DNA from: Clostridia bacterium
Lineage (GTDB): Bacteria > Bacillota_A > Clostridia > Oscillospirales > CAG-272
Length of the DNA stretch: 29,532 bases
NCBI GenBank assembly: GCA_017501175.1
Contig: JAFVXK010000037.1
Span: 1 to 29,532, forward strand
Reading direction: 5' to 3'
Each line of letters opens with the position of its first letter. Within the stretch, counting starts at the first letter, position 1. Positions 9,023-19,970 of this stretch are shown in pieces. The notes beneath the pieces are model-generated. The model did not search any database. It saw nothing but the letters and a program-made list of their open reading frames with translations, and was not told the DNA's origin. The position numbers were made by a program, and so were the translations under genes.

Positions 9023-9706
9023 TCACTTTTGAAGTTGGTCGTATATGTCGAGATATTCGTTATAGGAAGCGTAGGTAGGGGAATTAAGGCGCCAGCCCGT
9101 CTCCTCCTCGAAAAGCGCTATTTCAAGGGTTGTTTTCTGGGTTTTTTCTCCGTAAACGATTTCTACGCCGACGGTAACGTAAACGAGCTGTCCCTTAGAG
9201 CCTTTAACCGTGATGCCGTCAAGGTCGTAGGTCGCCTCGCCCTTCAGCATATTCTCATACTCCGAATACACCATTATATAGTCGGGCTTTATCACGTAAT
9301 CCGGAGCTCCACCCTCGGTGTATTGCTGATAATATCTTGCAAGGGTTGAAGAGCCGTTTTGAGTAAATGTTCCCGAGAACGAGCCCGCAAACATTCTCTC
9401 CGAATGAGCCTCGGAGAAGACCTTCTTGGTTATGGTTTTGAGGTCGGAAAGCGTTGAAAAACCAAGCTCAATAAGATGCGCCGGGTCAGCCTCAAAGTAA
9501 ACTCCGACGTTTCTTTCGGAATATTCGAGGTATCTTACTCCCTCGCCGTAATATATATCGTTTAAGGGAATGGACGCCGCGATAAGCTCTTTTGCGGCAG
9601 CCTTAACCTCTTCCTCGTCGTATTTTCTGTCGCAGGAAATAAGAGAGAGGGGAAGAGCCGCTATTATAAGAAGTATCGCCGTCAATTTAAGGAGATTTTT
9701 CATCAT
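9023..9706 (-). CDS. Uncharacterised lipoprotein coupled to gyrA
   Basis: The 227-residue protein begins with a lipoprotein signal peptide: a charged MMKNLLK, a hydrophobic stretch and the lipobox LISC with the lipidated Cys at 25. The mature part (about 200 residues) starts with a Glu-rich helix. Its later part looks like mixed alpha/beta ([24 protein letters not shown]); no named family is recognised. It should be anchored to the outer face of the cytoplasmic membrane. The start codon overlaps the gyrA stop codon in an ATGA arrangement, with GGAGG inside the end of gyrA, so translation is probably coupled. A second ATG follows at once. Why a surface lipoprotein is tied to gyrase is not evident. 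Confidence 0.88.
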   Translation of the reverse strand: MMKNLLKLTAILLIIAALPLSLISCDRKYDEEEVKAAAKELIAASIPLNDIYYGEGVRYLEYSERNVGVYFEADPAHLIELGFSTLSDLKTITKKVFSEAHSERMFAGSFSGTFTQNGSSTLARYYQQYTEGGAPDYVIKPDYIMVYSEYENMLKGEATYDLDGITVKGSKGQLVYVTVGVEIVYGEKTQKTTLEIALFEEETGWRLNSPTYASYNEYLDIYDQLQK

Positions 9707-12264
9707 ACTCCGTCCTCCTCGTCGGCATCGGACTCTCTTTTGGCTTCTTCTGCCTTTGTAACAGCCTCGTTTTCCTCGGCTATGTCCTTGTCGATGCTCT
9801 CGGTGTCCTTGTCAATCTCCTCCTGCTTTTCGAGCCTCGTTGCGTTATTGATATAAGCACCGTCCGCAAGACGCATAATTATTACACCGGTTGCGGTTCT
9901 CGAATAAACGTTAACCGATTCAACGGGAGTTCTTATAATAGTTCCCTCGTTGGTGATAAGCATAATATCGTCGTCGTCGGCAACGGTTATTACAACGGCA
10001 AGCTTGCCTGTCTTTTCGGTGATATTGTGACAGGTAACGCCGCGTCCGCCGCGGTTTTTCATTTGACGGAAGTCAGAGAAGAGGGTTCTCTTACCCATAC
10101 CGCCCTCGGTTATGGTGAGCATCTTCCTCTCCTCGTCAACGACGCAAACTCCAACGACGTAATCGTCCTCGGAAAGAGTGATACCGCGCACACCGCGCGC
10201 ACCGCGTCCCATGCATCTGACGTTGTTCTCATCAAATCTTACGGCAAGACCGTTTCTGGTTGCGATAATAAGGCTCTCCTCGCCCGTTGTGTGTCTGACG
10301 AAGATAAGCTCGTCGTCATCGTCGAGATTGATAGCAATCTTTCCACGGCGGCGCTGATACTCGAATTCCGAAAGAAGAGTTCTCTTTATAACGCCCTTTT
10401 TCGTTACCATCGTGAGATACTCGCCCTCGATAAACTCCTTGATGGGAATTATCGCGGTGACCTTCTCGCCCTCTGTCAGCTCAATAATGTTGACGAGGTT
10501 CGTTCCCTTTGCCGTTCTTGACGCCTCGGGAATTCTGTAAGCCTTCTTTGAATACACGCGTCCCTTGCTCGTGAAGAACATAAGGTGAGAGTGAGAATTG
10601 GAAACTATAACGTCCTCGACGTAGTCGTCCTCCTTGGTAGTCATACCTATAATACCCTTGCCGCCTCTGTTCTGAGCCGAATATACGTCGGCTCTCTGAC
10701 GCTTGATGTAGCCGGTATGAGAAACCGTGATAACGCAGGTATGTCTGTCAATGAGGTCCTCAAGGTCAATCTCGTCAACCGCCTCGCAAAGCTCGGAGCG
10801 GCGAGCGTCGCCGTACTTTTTCTTGATTTCCTCAAGCTCACCCTTCAGTATCTCGCGGACCTTGCCCTCGTCGGCAAGTATAGACTCAAGCTCTGCCACA
10901 ATTTCGACAAGCTTCGCTATTCTGTCCTCAACCTTCTGTCTTTCGAGTCCCGAAAGCTTACCGAGTGTCATCTCGACGATAGCCTGAGCCTGTGCATCGG
11001 AGAGGTTAAATCTCTCAATAAGTGCCGTCTTTGCCGCGGGAATAGATGCCGAGGACTTAATGATTTTTATAACCTCGTCAATATTGTCAATAGCAATCTT
11101 GTAGCCCTCGAGAATGTGCATCTCGCGAAGCGCTTTGTCAAGGTCAAACTGCGTTCTCTTTACGATAACTTCCTTTTGGAAGCCAATGTACTTGTCAAGA
11201 ATCTGAGGAAGATTCATAGTCTTAGGCTCACCGCCGTCTATGACGAGCATATTTACAGAGCAGGTGTCCTGAAGCTGAGTGTACTTATAGAGCTGATTGA
11301 GTATATACTCGGAGTTTGCGTCGCGTCTGTACTCGACAACGATACGCATACCGCCTCTGCCAGACTCGTCGCGGAGTGCAGTAAGTCCCTCTATCTTCTT
11401 ATCGCGGTGAAGGTTTGCAATACTCTCAACGAGCATTGACTTATTTACCATATAGGGAATCTCGGTAAATACAATCTGATGCTTTTCCTCGTTTATCTCG
11501 GCTCTGGCTCTGATATAAACTCTGCCCTTACCGGTTTCGTATGCCTCGCGAATTCCGCGCGAGCCGTAAATGATAGCGGCAGTGGGGAAGTCGGGACCTT
11601 TGATAAACTGCATAAGCTCGTCAACCGAGCACTCGGGGTTGTCTATTCTGTAAACCGTTCCGTCAACCACCTCTGTGAGATTGTGAGGGGGGATATTAGT
11701 CGCCATACCGACGGCAATACCGACAGAGCCGTTTACAAGCAGGTTCGGGAAGCGAGAGGGAAGGACCGTCGGCTCGTCGCGCGTGTTGTCGAAGTTTCTC
11801 ACCATAGGAACGACGTTTTTCTCAATGTCGGTCATCATATGGTTAGCCATACGGCTCATTCTCGCCTCGGTGTAACGGTAAGCTGCAGGCGGGTCGCCGT
11901 CCACGTTACCGAAGTTTCCGTGTCCCTCGATGAGAGTGTAGCGAAGAGAGAAGTCCTGCGCCATTCTTACCATAGTTCCGTAAACGGCAGAGTCACCGTG
12001 CGGGTGGTATCTACCGAGAACGTTACCGACAGTCGTTGCCGACTTTCTGAAGGGCTTGTCATGAGTGAGGTTATCCTCGTACATAGCGTAGAGAATACGC
12101 CTCTGTCCCGGCTTCATACCATCTCTAACGTCGGGAAGAGCTCGTGAGGTAATAACGCTCATTGAATACTCAATAAAGGAGCTTCTTACCTCCTTTTCCA
12201 TATCTCTTTCCTCTATTCTCTGTAAGGGAAATTCGATATCGGCACTTTTGTATGTATGTTCCAT
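9703..12264 (-). CDS. gyrA: DNA gyrase subunit A
   Basis: Gyrase A subunit; with GyrB it introduces negative supercoils through an ATP-driven double-strand passage. The catalytic tyrosine is Y131 in AAYRYTEAR. The quinolone-resistance region reads [19 protein letters not shown]: the Ser83-equivalent is present (S92) but the residue equivalent to E. coli Asp87 is Gly (G96). The GyrA-box QNRGGKG is present in the C-terminal beta-pinwheel, which supports gyrase rather than topoisomerase IV. A Glu/Asp-rich tail of about 40 residues ends the 853-residue protein. Start ATG at 12264 has AAAGGA eight bases upstream. It lies 53 bp after gyrB and overlaps the lipoprotein gene downstream by 4 bp. Confidence 0.98.
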   Translation of the reverse strand: MEHTYKSADIEFPLQRIEERDMEKEVRSSFIEYSMSVITSRALPDVRDGMKPGQRRILYAMYEDNLTHDKPFRKSATTVGNVLGRYHPHGDSAVYGTMVRMAQDFSLRYTLIEGHGNFGNVDGDPPAAYRYTEARMSRMANHMMTDIEKNVVPMVRNFDNTRDEPTVLPSRFPNLLVNGSVGIAVGMATNIPPHNLTEVVDGTVYRIDNPECSVDELMQFIKGPDFPTAAIIYGSRGIREAYETGKGRVYIRARAEINEEKHQIVFTEIPYMVNKSMLVESIANLHRDKKIEGLTALRDESGRGGMRIVVEYRRDANSEYILNQLYKYTQLQDTCSVNMLVIDGGEPKTMNLPQILDKYIGFQKEVIVKRTQFDLDKALREMHILEGYKIAIDNIDEVIKIIKSSASIPAAKTALIERFNLSDAQAQAIVEMTLGKLSGLERQKVEDRIAKLVEIVAELESILADEGKVREILKGELEEIKKKYGDARRSELCEAVDEIDLEDLIDRHTCVITVSHTGYIKRQRADVYSAQNRGGKGIIGMTTKEDDYVEDVIVSNSHSHLMFFTSKGRVYSKKAYRIPEASRTAKGTNLVNIIELTEGEKVTAIIPIKEFIEGEYLTMVTKKGVIKRTLLSEFEYQRRRGKIAINLDDDDELIFVRHTTGEESLIIATRNGLAVRFDENNVRCMGRGARGVRGITLSEDDYVVGVCVVDEERKMLTITEGGMGKRTLFSDFRQMKNRGGRGVTCHNITEKTGKLAVVITVADDDDIMLITNEGTIIRTPVESVNVYSRTATGVIIMRLADGAYINNATRLEKQEEIDKDTESIDKDIAEENEAVTKAEEAKRESDADEEDGV

Positions 12265-12286
12265 TATAATTTCCTTTCAAAACCGT

Positions 12287-12316
12287 CGAAAATGTAAACT
12301 ATTATTTGCATTTTCG
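12287..12316 (-). other. Hairpin between gyrB and gyrA, no U-tract
   Basis: CGAAAATGTAAA and TTTGCATTTTCG form a 12-bp stem with one G-U pair around the loop CTATTA. No T-run follows on the minus strand (ACGGTTTTG), so read-through into gyrA is expected. The core GTAAA-CTATTA-TTTGC (12294-12309) is a copy of the motif seen at 1949, 8569 and 28516. Confidence 0.5.
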
Positions 12317-12317
12317 C

Positions 12318-14252
<1,935 letters not shown>

Positions 14253-14522
14253 TTACTCGGAATAATTATCGGTATTTCCGTCAGCTCTTATTTTAAGTCC
14301 GACAGATGAAATTCTTGAAAGCTTTACAAAGGATTTTTTATTTTCTTCATAAAGAACGAAGGAGCGCGGTAAATCATCGTCGTCATACTCTAAAAGACCT
14401 TCCCTTTGCTTCCTGTTTATAAAATCCTTGCTTATACCCGACACCGTTGCGGTATCAAGGTCAAAAATTCCTATTATCTTTTCTTTTTTTACGCTTTTTT
14501 TGTTACCTATGTGAAGATACAT
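14253..14522 (-). CDS. remB: Extracellular matrix regulator RemB (DUF370 family)
   Basis: Small DUF370-family protein of 89 residues starting MYLHIGNKKSVKKEKIIGIF. This is the recF-gyrB gene called yaaB or remB in B. subtilis, where it is needed for biofilm matrix gene expression; the paralogue RemA is a DNA-binding activator. ATG at 14522 is chosen over an upstream in-frame start (14543) because GAGGGGG precedes it. The beginning of the family signature (YLHIGN) is at the new N-terminus. It overlaps the end of recF by 20 bp, implying coupled translation. The name rests on family and synteny; the role in this organism is inferred. Confidence 0.85.
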   Translation of the reverse strand: MYLHIGNKKSVKKEKIIGIFDLDTATVSGISKDFINRKQREGLLEYDDDDLPRSFVLYEENKKSFVKLSRISSVGLKIRADGNTDNYSE

Positions 14523-15606
14523 AAGAGCCCCCCTCGACCTCAATAATTCTGTCTGCGAAGAGGTCTGTCATATCAGTTTCGCACGAGGTTATTATAATCT
14601 GTCTTTCTCCTATGCCCTCGAGTATGTATCTGCGCCTTTTTTCGTCAAGCTCAGAGAGCACGTCGTCAAATAGAAATACGGGATACTCACCGCATATTTC
14701 ACGGCTCACCTCACCCTCTGACAGCTTAAGGGCAAGAACTACCGACCTTTGCTGACCCTGTGAGGCAAAATATCTTGCAGGCTTACCGTTTATCATTATC
14801 TCAAGGTCGTCGCGGTGCGGGCCGTAAAGACTTTGTCCCACAATACACTCGCGCTCTAAATTTTCAGTGAGCTTTTTTTGGTAAAAAGCCTTTGCCTTTT
14901 CTCTGTCGGCAGCCTCTTCAACGTCACACTTATAGAAAAGCGAAAGATCCTCTTTACCGTCAGATATATCCTTCATTATTTCTTTGGCATATTTTTCGAG
15001 CTTTTCTATATAGCTTTTGCGAAAAGCATATATGTCAGCCGAATATTCAGCCATAGAAAGCGACCAGGCTTCAAGCTCGTTTTTATCGTAATAAAGTCCC
15101 TTTGATGAAGCCTTTAAAATTGCGTTTCTGTTTTCAAGAGCCGTCTTATAATCGGAATAGCACTTTAAATAAGCCGGATAGCACTGTGAAATCGCAACGT
15201 TTAAAAAGGAACGTCTTTCATCAGGGCCCATTTTAACAAGACCGAGGTCGTCAGGGAAGAAAAGCACGGTTCTGAAGCTACCAATCATTTCGGTAACACG
15301 GGATATTTTATATCCGTTTTTACGCCTTCTTCTTTCTTTTCCGAAAAGCGAATATTCAAGCTTATTTAAGCCTGACCTATCCTCATATTCAATTTCTATT
15401 CTGAATCCTTCCTTACCGAATGATACAAGCTCGCGGTCCTCGCGCGCCCTGAATGACTTTCCGCGTGAAAAAATATAAATTCCTTCTACCGCGTTAGTCT
15501 TTCCCTCGGCGTTTTTTCCGTGAATAAGATTTACGCCGGGAGAAAATTCTATATCACATTTTTCAATATTACGAAAGCTCTCGGCTGAAAATCTTTTTAT
15601 AATCAT
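14503..15606 (-). CDS. recF: DNA replication and repair protein RecF
   Basis: SMC-like ATPase that helps load RecA at gaps with RecO and RecR. It has a Walker A GKNAEGKT at residues 30-37, a signature region with LALKLSEGEVS, and Walker B with VFLFDDVLSELD near 320. The length of 367 residues is normal. The start codon overlaps the dnaN stop as ATGA, so the two are coupled. It lies between dnaN and remB, the order standard in Firmicutes. Identification is secure. Confidence 0.97.
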   Translation of the reverse strand: MIIKRFSAESFRNIEKCDIEFSPGVNLIHGKNAEGKTNAVEGIYIFSRGKSFRAREDRELVSFGKEGFRIEIEYEDRSGLNKLEYSLFGKERRRRKNGYKISRVTEMIGSFRTVLFFPDDLGLVKMGPDERRSFLNVAISQCYPAYLKCYSDYKTALENRNAILKASSKGLYYDKNELEAWSLSMAEYSADIYAFRKSYIEKLEKYAKEIMKDISDGKEDLSLFYKCDVEEAADREKAKAFYQKKLTENLERECIVGQSLYGPHRDDLEIMINGKPARYFASQGQQRSVVLALKLSEGEVSREICGEYPVFLFDDVLSELDEKRRRYILEGIGERQIIITSCETDMTDLFADRIIEVEGGSYVSSHR

Positions 15607-16757
15607 TTCTGCTCGTTCATTCTGACGGGAAGTATCATATAGTAGTAGCTGTATTCCTCATCGACCTCTGCAGGCTCAATAGTTATAGCCTGCGTGGGAG
15701 TTTTCATTGTAATACGAATATTATCTCCCTCTGAGGCTCTTACGCTGTTAATAAGATAACGGCAGTTAAATCCTATTTCAATATCTTCGCCGTCGTGAAT
15801 ACAGTCCATCTCGTCGCATACGTTACCGTTTACCGAGGTAGAAGAAAGTGAAATATACTGTCCGTCGGTTATTATCTTAACGTAGCTTCTTCCGCTTCCC
15901 TGAATTTTTTCCTCGGCAATTATATTTGCTCTTTCAAGACCGTCAAGAAATCTCTCTCTTTCAACGGTTACGAAAATATCGTTTTCCTTGGGCATTATTT
16001 TATTGTAGTCTATATATTCGCTGTCTATTGTTCTTGTGAAGAATATTATGTCATCTTTTTTGATTATAGCGTGCTTTCTTGAAAGATAGAAGGTCACCTC
16101 GTCGTCAGCGTCACCGAGAATTTTTGAAAGCTCGGAGAGAGCGTGTCCGGGCATTATAAACGAGCATTCTACCGACGAAACGTTATTTATAGAACCAACA
16201 GCACATTTATAATTGCACTTTGAAAGGGTAAAGCTGTCACAGGAAACTACTTCAATCTCATCATTCTTAATATTAAAGAAAGCACCGCAAAGCATAGGAC
16301 GGTTATCCTGCTCGGCAATTGAATGAGATACCTTTCCTATCATTTTCTTTATAATGGAAGAGGAAACAGTAAATCCCTTATCCGAATAAAGCTCGGGAAG
16401 ATTAGGAAAATCCTGTCCGTTCATAGCAAAAATAGAGAAGGAAATCTTGCCGGCACTTATATTACAGTTAAGTCTGTCGTTAACCTCAATTGTGACCTCA
16501 CCCTCGGGAAGAACTCTTACAGTCTGATAAAAACGCTGAGCGTTTATAATATACTTGCCCTCTCTCTCAATGGAAACGGGGTCAAAGGTAGCCCTTACGC
16601 CTTTATTCATATCATAGGTAGATATTTGAATTTTTCCGTTTGAAAGAGTTTCTATAAGAACTCCCTCGATAGAGGTTATAGTATTTTTATTTGAAACAGT
16701 TCCCATTGCGGGAGTGAGCTTTTCCATAAGAGCTGACTTTAAAACCGTGATTTTCAT
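15603..16757 (-). CDS. dnaN: DNA polymerase III beta subunit (sliding clamp)
   Basis: Ring-shaped processivity clamp that tethers DNA polymerase III. The 384-residue protein shows the three-domain repeat architecture of the family. It opens with MKITVLKSALMEKLTPAMGTVSNKN and ends in the conserved YYYMILPVRMNEQ, whose MILPVR is the canonical C-terminal signature of bacterial clamps. Start ATG at 16757 has AAAAGGAG seven bases upstream. It is separated from dnaA by 257 bp that contain the probable origin. Confidence 0.98.
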   Translation of the reverse strand: MKITVLKSALMEKLTPAMGTVSNKNTITSIEGVLIETLSNGKIQISTYDMNKGVRATFDPVSIEREGKYIINAQRFYQTVRVLPEGEVTIEVNDRLNCNISAGKISFSIFAMNGQDFPNLPELYSDKGFTVSSSIIKKMIGKVSHSIAEQDNRPMLCGAFFNIKNDEIEVVSCDSFTLSKCNYKCAVGSINNVSSVECSFIMPGHALSELSKILGDADDEVTFYLSRKHAIIKKDDIIFFTRTIDSEYIDYNKIMPKENDIFVTVERERFLDGLERANIIAEEKIQGSGRSYVKIITDGQYISLSSTSVNGNVCDEMDCIHDGEDIEIGFNCRYLINSVRASEGDNIRITMKTPTQAITIEPAEVDEEYSYYYMILPVRMNEQK

Positions 16758-16783
16758 TTTTATCTCCTTTTTGTCGGCGAAGC

Positions 16784-17017
16784 CTTAAGTAAGTAATAAT
16801 AATAATATTGGTAGATGTTGTAGTAATAGGGGCTGTTCAAAATGTCAACAACTCAAATTTTGCTTATTTTTCAAGCCTTTTTTTGATATTTTTATCAACA
16901 TTTTGTATGTTTATTTTTGTTGATAATTTGACGGAAAAAAGTGACATAAAATAAACATCAAATTAACATCTTTTCAACAGCGTTTTTTTCAACATTTCAA
17001 CAGAAAAATGTTGATTA
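16784..17017. other. Probable replication origin (oriC), DnaA-box cluster and unwinding region
   Basis: The dnaA-dnaN gap is AT-rich and carries repeated TCAACA-core sites. They are TTATCAACA at 16892-16900, its inverse TGTTGATAA at 16918-16926, TTTTCAACA at 16971-16979 and 16986-16994, ATTTCAACA at 16994-17002 and TGTTGATTA at 17009-17017. ATGTCAACA lies at 16842-16850. The normal box is TTATCCACA, which does not occur here. Beyond the boxes, towards dnaN, come a GGGG cluster (16829-16832), TAGTAATAG (16821-16829) and a TAA repeat (16792-16803). That order, boxes then GC cluster then trios, matches the B. subtilis unwinding region. Confidence 0.7.
16820..16848 (-). promoter_or_regulatory. 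Weak candidate dnaN promoter
   Basis: TTGACA (16843-16848), a 17-bp spacer and TACTAC (16820-16825) on the minus strand. The -35 is perfect but the -10 is poor. dnaN may instead be read from the dnaA promoter. Confidence 0.25.
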
Positions 17018-18400
17018 AATTCCCTTTATTTCCTTAATCATTCTGCGAAGGTCAGCATCAGCGTTCTTAACAGTACGAAGATTTGTATTGACCTTGTTAA
17101 TTGAAGCTATAACCGTCGCGTGATTTCTGTCGAAAATTTCACCTATCTCGTTGTAAGTAAGAGAGGTAAGCTCTCTTATAATGTAAATAGCGGTGTGTCT
17201 TGCGTTTGCTACGGTATCGGTACGGTTTTTAGACTTAATGCTCTCCTCGGTAATTCCGTAGTGACGGCAGACGGTGTTGAGAATTCTCTCAATCATAGCC
17301 TCGGTAGGAATATTGCCGGGGTCTATTATTGAAATAGCCTGGTCAACGATTTCCTTTGTAACCGGCTGACCTGAAAGATTGGAAACCGCGTTTATTCTCT
17401 TTAATACTCCCTCTATCTGTCTTACGTCCTTTTGAAGTCTTTCAGCAAGATAATCAATAAGTTCACGGGGAAGAGAAAGTCCCATCATTTCGCTCTTTTT
17501 GATTATAATAGCGGTTCTGAGCTCAAAATTCGGGGGCTGAACGTCGGCAATAAGTCCGCCCTCAAATCTGGTTCTTAATCTGTCCTCAAGCGGATTTATA
17601 TCCTTTGGGGGTCTATCCGAGGTTAAAATAATCTGCTTATCCGACTCATAGAGAACAGAGAAGGTGTGGAAGAACTCCTCTTGTGTTGATTCCTTACCTG
17701 CGATAAACTGAATATCGTCGATAAGAAGAACGTCTGCCGTGCGGTATTTTTCCTTAAACGAGGCGGTTGAGCCGTTCTGTATTGCGCCGACGAGCTCGTT
17801 TATAAAGGACTCGCTCTTTTTATAAACAATCTTTAAATCGGGGTGGTTTTTCTTCATATCGTTTATGATAGCGTAAAGAAGATGAGTTTTTCCAAGACCC
17901 GACTGTCCGTGAATGAAGAGAGGATTATATGTACACGGCTCCTTCGCGACGGCGTAGCACGCCGCGCGGGCAAAGGTGTTTGAAGAGCCCTCGACAAAGG
18001 AATCAAAGGTATATTCGTCAAGAACGCTGCTGTTATCCGAATTTATGATTTCGGAGAACCTGTTTTCCTTTTCGACAGCCTTTTTGATAACCTCTGGCGG
18101 AGTTTCTATTACCTGCTCCTGTCCCTTGTCGCTGAATTTATTGTCCTCGTCCTCGGAATGTATCTCAATATCAACCTCAAAGCCGATAAGCTCGGCAAGG
18201 GTTTGCTTTATAGTTTTTCTGTATTTTGTGTCTATTATCTTTCTTCTAAGCGAGGTAGGAGTAGTGAAAACGGCTGTCTTTTCATTAAGTGAAATAAGCT
18301 TGAAATCTCCGAACCATATTCTGAAAATAGAGGGGGAGGCGGGAATTTTTCCCTCAAGCTCGTTTACGAGTGCTGTGAGAATGTCTTTAAGCTCGTCCAT
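17015..18400 (-). CDS. dnaA: Chromosomal replication initiator DnaA
   Basis: AAA+ ATPase that opens the origin and loads the helicase. The 461 residues include domain I (1-90), an acidic linker, Walker A GQSGLGKT (165-172), Walker B VLLIDDIQF and a C-terminal helix-turn-helix domain. ATG at 18400 is chosen because AAAGGA stands seven bases upstream; the in-frame ATG at 18415 has no ribosome site. In domain IV the usual GGRDHTTV motif reads DRNHATV (424-430), so two residues that contact the DnaA box in E. coli (Asp and first Thr) are Asn and Ala. The PRQ motif is ARH. This may suit the TTATCAACA boxes seen next door. Confidence 0.97.
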   Translation of the reverse strand: MDELKDILTALVNELEGKIPASPSIFRIWFGDFKLISLNEKTAVFTTPTSLRRKIIDTKYRKTIKQTLAELIGFEVDIEIHSEDEDNKFSDKGQEQVIETPPEVIKKAVEKENRFSEIINSDNSSVLDEYTFDSFVEGSSNTFARAACYAVAKEPCTYNPLFIHGQSGLGKTHLLYAIINDMKKNHPDLKIVYKKSESFINELVGAIQNGSTASFKEKYRTADVLLIDDIQFIAGKESTQEEFFHTFSVLYESDKQIILTSDRPPKDINPLEDRLRTRFEGGLIADVQPPNFELRTAIIIKKSEMMGLSLPRELIDYLAERLQKDVRQIEGVLKRINAVSNLSGQPVTKEIVDQAISIIDPGNIPTEAMIERILNTVCRHYGITEESIKSKNRTDTVANARHTAIYIIRELTSLTYNEIGEIFDRNHATVIASINKVNTNLRTVKNADADLRRMIKEIKGI

Positions 18401-18441
18401 ATTGTATCCTTTCATTTAAGTTAGAAAAAGCATTTTATAAT

Positions 18442-18470
18442 ATTTTACCACATAAATATTTAAAAATCAA
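18442..18470 (-). promoter_or_regulatory. Sigma-A promoter of dnaA
   Basis: TTGATT (18465-18470), a 17-bp spacer and TAAAAT (18442-18447) with an extended -10 (TGTGG before it). The start point is near 18435, about 35 bases before the start codon. No clear DnaA box overlaps it. Confidence 0.8.
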
Positions 18471-18519
18471 TACTTAAAGCTATAATTTATATTAAAACTT
18501 AATTAAAAGGGGCTGAAAA

Positions 18520-18882
18520 TTACATTCTTTTAGGCTTTCCCTTGACGAAAAAGGATATAAAAAGACCTAAAAGCAAAGCGACGGTTATTCCAATGGCAGA
18601 GGATTCAAGACCGCCCGAGAGAATACCCACAGCGCCCGTTTTATCAATAGCTTCCTTAACGCCTTTAGCTATATTCGCGCCGAAGCCTAAAAGGGGAACA
18701 GAAATACCTGCACCCGCAAAATCGTAAATAGGAGTGTAAAGACCTGTTCCGTAAAGAAATACGCCAAGACAAACGTAAAGAACCAAAATTCTCGCGGGAG
18801 TGAGCTTTGTTAAATCAATAAGAAGCTGAGCTATTAGGCAAACAGCTCCGCCGACTACAAAAACAAATAATGGTGAGTGCAT
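18520..18882 (-). CDS. spoVAE: Stage V sporulation protein AE
   Basis: Small integral membrane subunit of the SpoVA channel that moves Ca2+-dipicolinate into the forespore and releases it at germination. The 120-residue product has about four hydrophobic helices. It contains the family stretches LYGTGLYTPIYDFAGAGISVP and LLGFGANIAKGVKEAI. Start ATG at 18882 follows an AAAGGA site three bases after the spoVAD stop codon, so the genes are tightly linked. Whether it is the AE or AEB type cannot be settled here. No terminator is visible between it and dnaA. Confidence 0.9.
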   Translation of the reverse strand: MHSPLFVFVVGGAVCLIAQLLIDLTKLTPARILVLYVCLGVFLYGTGLYTPIYDFAGAGISVPLLGFGANIAKGVKEAIDKTGAVGILSGGLESSAIGITVALLLGLFISFFVKGKPKRM

Positions 18883-18885
18883 AAC

Positions 18886-19896
18886 TTATCCTTTCTCTGC
18901 CGAATTTTCAATTCTTATAAGAGGAGCAACTCCGTAGATATCCGAGCCCTGTAAAAGAACCGATGGGTTCATAAGTGCGCCTGTTGACAAAAAGAGAATA
19001 TTTTTTATATCTCCTCGCTCTAGAGCCGGAAGAAATTCGAGAGCCAAAAGAGAAGCGCTCGTGCCGCAGCCCGACGCACCCGCGTGAACGTCTTGTGTTG
19101 CAAAGTCGTACAGCAAAAGACCGCAGTCGGTATGCCTTCTTGCCGCTGTGGGATATTTTTCGTAAAGAATGTCCTCAAGAACACGGCTTCCGTATTTTCC
19201 GAGGTCGCCCGTCACTATATAGTCAAAGCTTTCGGGTTTTTCTCCGCTTAAATCAAAATATGAGATAATACTGTCAGCCGCCGCAAACGCCATAGCAGGA
19301 CCCATATTTGAGCCGTCAGAGCATGCGCCGTCTATGACCTTACCCGGCATATACTCGGTTATTTTAACACGCCCCCCATCTCGTCCTAAAATAAATGCAC
19401 CGGCAGCCGTCGCGGTCCACTGTGCAGTTCCCGCTCTTTGTCCGCCGTATTCGAGAGGATTTCTGAACTGTCTTTCAGCCGCAGAGTTGTGAGATGAGGT
19501 AACGACAGCGGCTCTTTCGCACTCAGCGTCGGCTTCCATCATAGCCGAGGCTAAAAGAAGTCCCTCAGTACAGGTTGAGCAAGCACCGTAAATGCCCAAA
19601 AAGGGAATTCCGAAGGAATGAAGTCCGATAGAGCTTGCAGAGCACTGATTTTGAAGGTCGCCCGCAAAAAGAAGGTCAATATCAGAGTGAGCCACCCCCG
19701 CTCTTCCAAGAGCAATATTGAGAGCGCACCTGCACATCTCGCCTTCTGCCAGCTCGAAGGTTTTCATACCGAAAAGGTCGGTTCTGTCACACAGGTCAAA
19801 TTTATCCCCGTATCTTCCGCGTGACTCCTCTCTGCCGCCGACTGCCGCATAAGACGCGAAAAAAACGGGTGAATTTAATCTAACTATTCTTTGCAT
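18886..19896 (-). CDS. spoVAD: Stage V sporulation protein AD
   Basis: Thiolase-fold protein that binds dipicolinate and forms part of the SpoVA machinery on the forespore membrane. The 336-residue protein includes ACSTCTEGLLLASAMM and SSHNSAAERQFRNPLEYGGQ, hallmarks of the family, followed by TAQWTATAAGAFIL. ATG at 19896 is chosen over an in-frame codon at 19929 because GGAG lies eight bases upstream and it gives the typical N-terminus MQRIVRLNSPVFFASYAAVGG. It lies 74 bp after spoVAC, and that gap is AT-rich. Confidence 0.96.
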   Translation of the reverse strand: MQRIVRLNSPVFFASYAAVGGREESRGRYGDKFDLCDRTDLFGMKTFELAEGEMCRCALNIALGRAGVAHSDIDLLFAGDLQNQCSASSIGLHSFGIPFLGIYGACSTCTEGLLLASAMMEADAECERAAVVTSSHNSAAERQFRNPLEYGGQRAGTAQWTATAAGAFILGRDGGRVKITEYMPGKVIDGACSDGSNMGPAMAFAAADSIISYFDLSGEKPESFDYIVTGDLGKYGSRVLEDILYEKYPTAARRHTDCGLLLYDFATQDVHAGASGCGTSASLLALEFLPALERGDIKNILFLSTGALMNPSVLLQGSDIYGVAPLIRIENSAEKG

Positions 19897-19970
19897 TTTT
19901 ATCTCCAAAATTCTAATTATGGTTTGCATTTAGCTCAAAAAATACTAAAAATACAAACAAAAGTTTGCTT

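Noticed and set aside
10585..11439. Plus-strand open frame of 284 codons inside gyrA
   Set aside because: Antisense shadow produced by codon bias in gyrA; no promoter or ribosome site and no recognisable family.
18421..18519. DnaA boxes upstream of dnaA
   Set aside because: The stretch is AT-rich but has no TTATCNACA-like site; the box cluster is only on the dnaN side.
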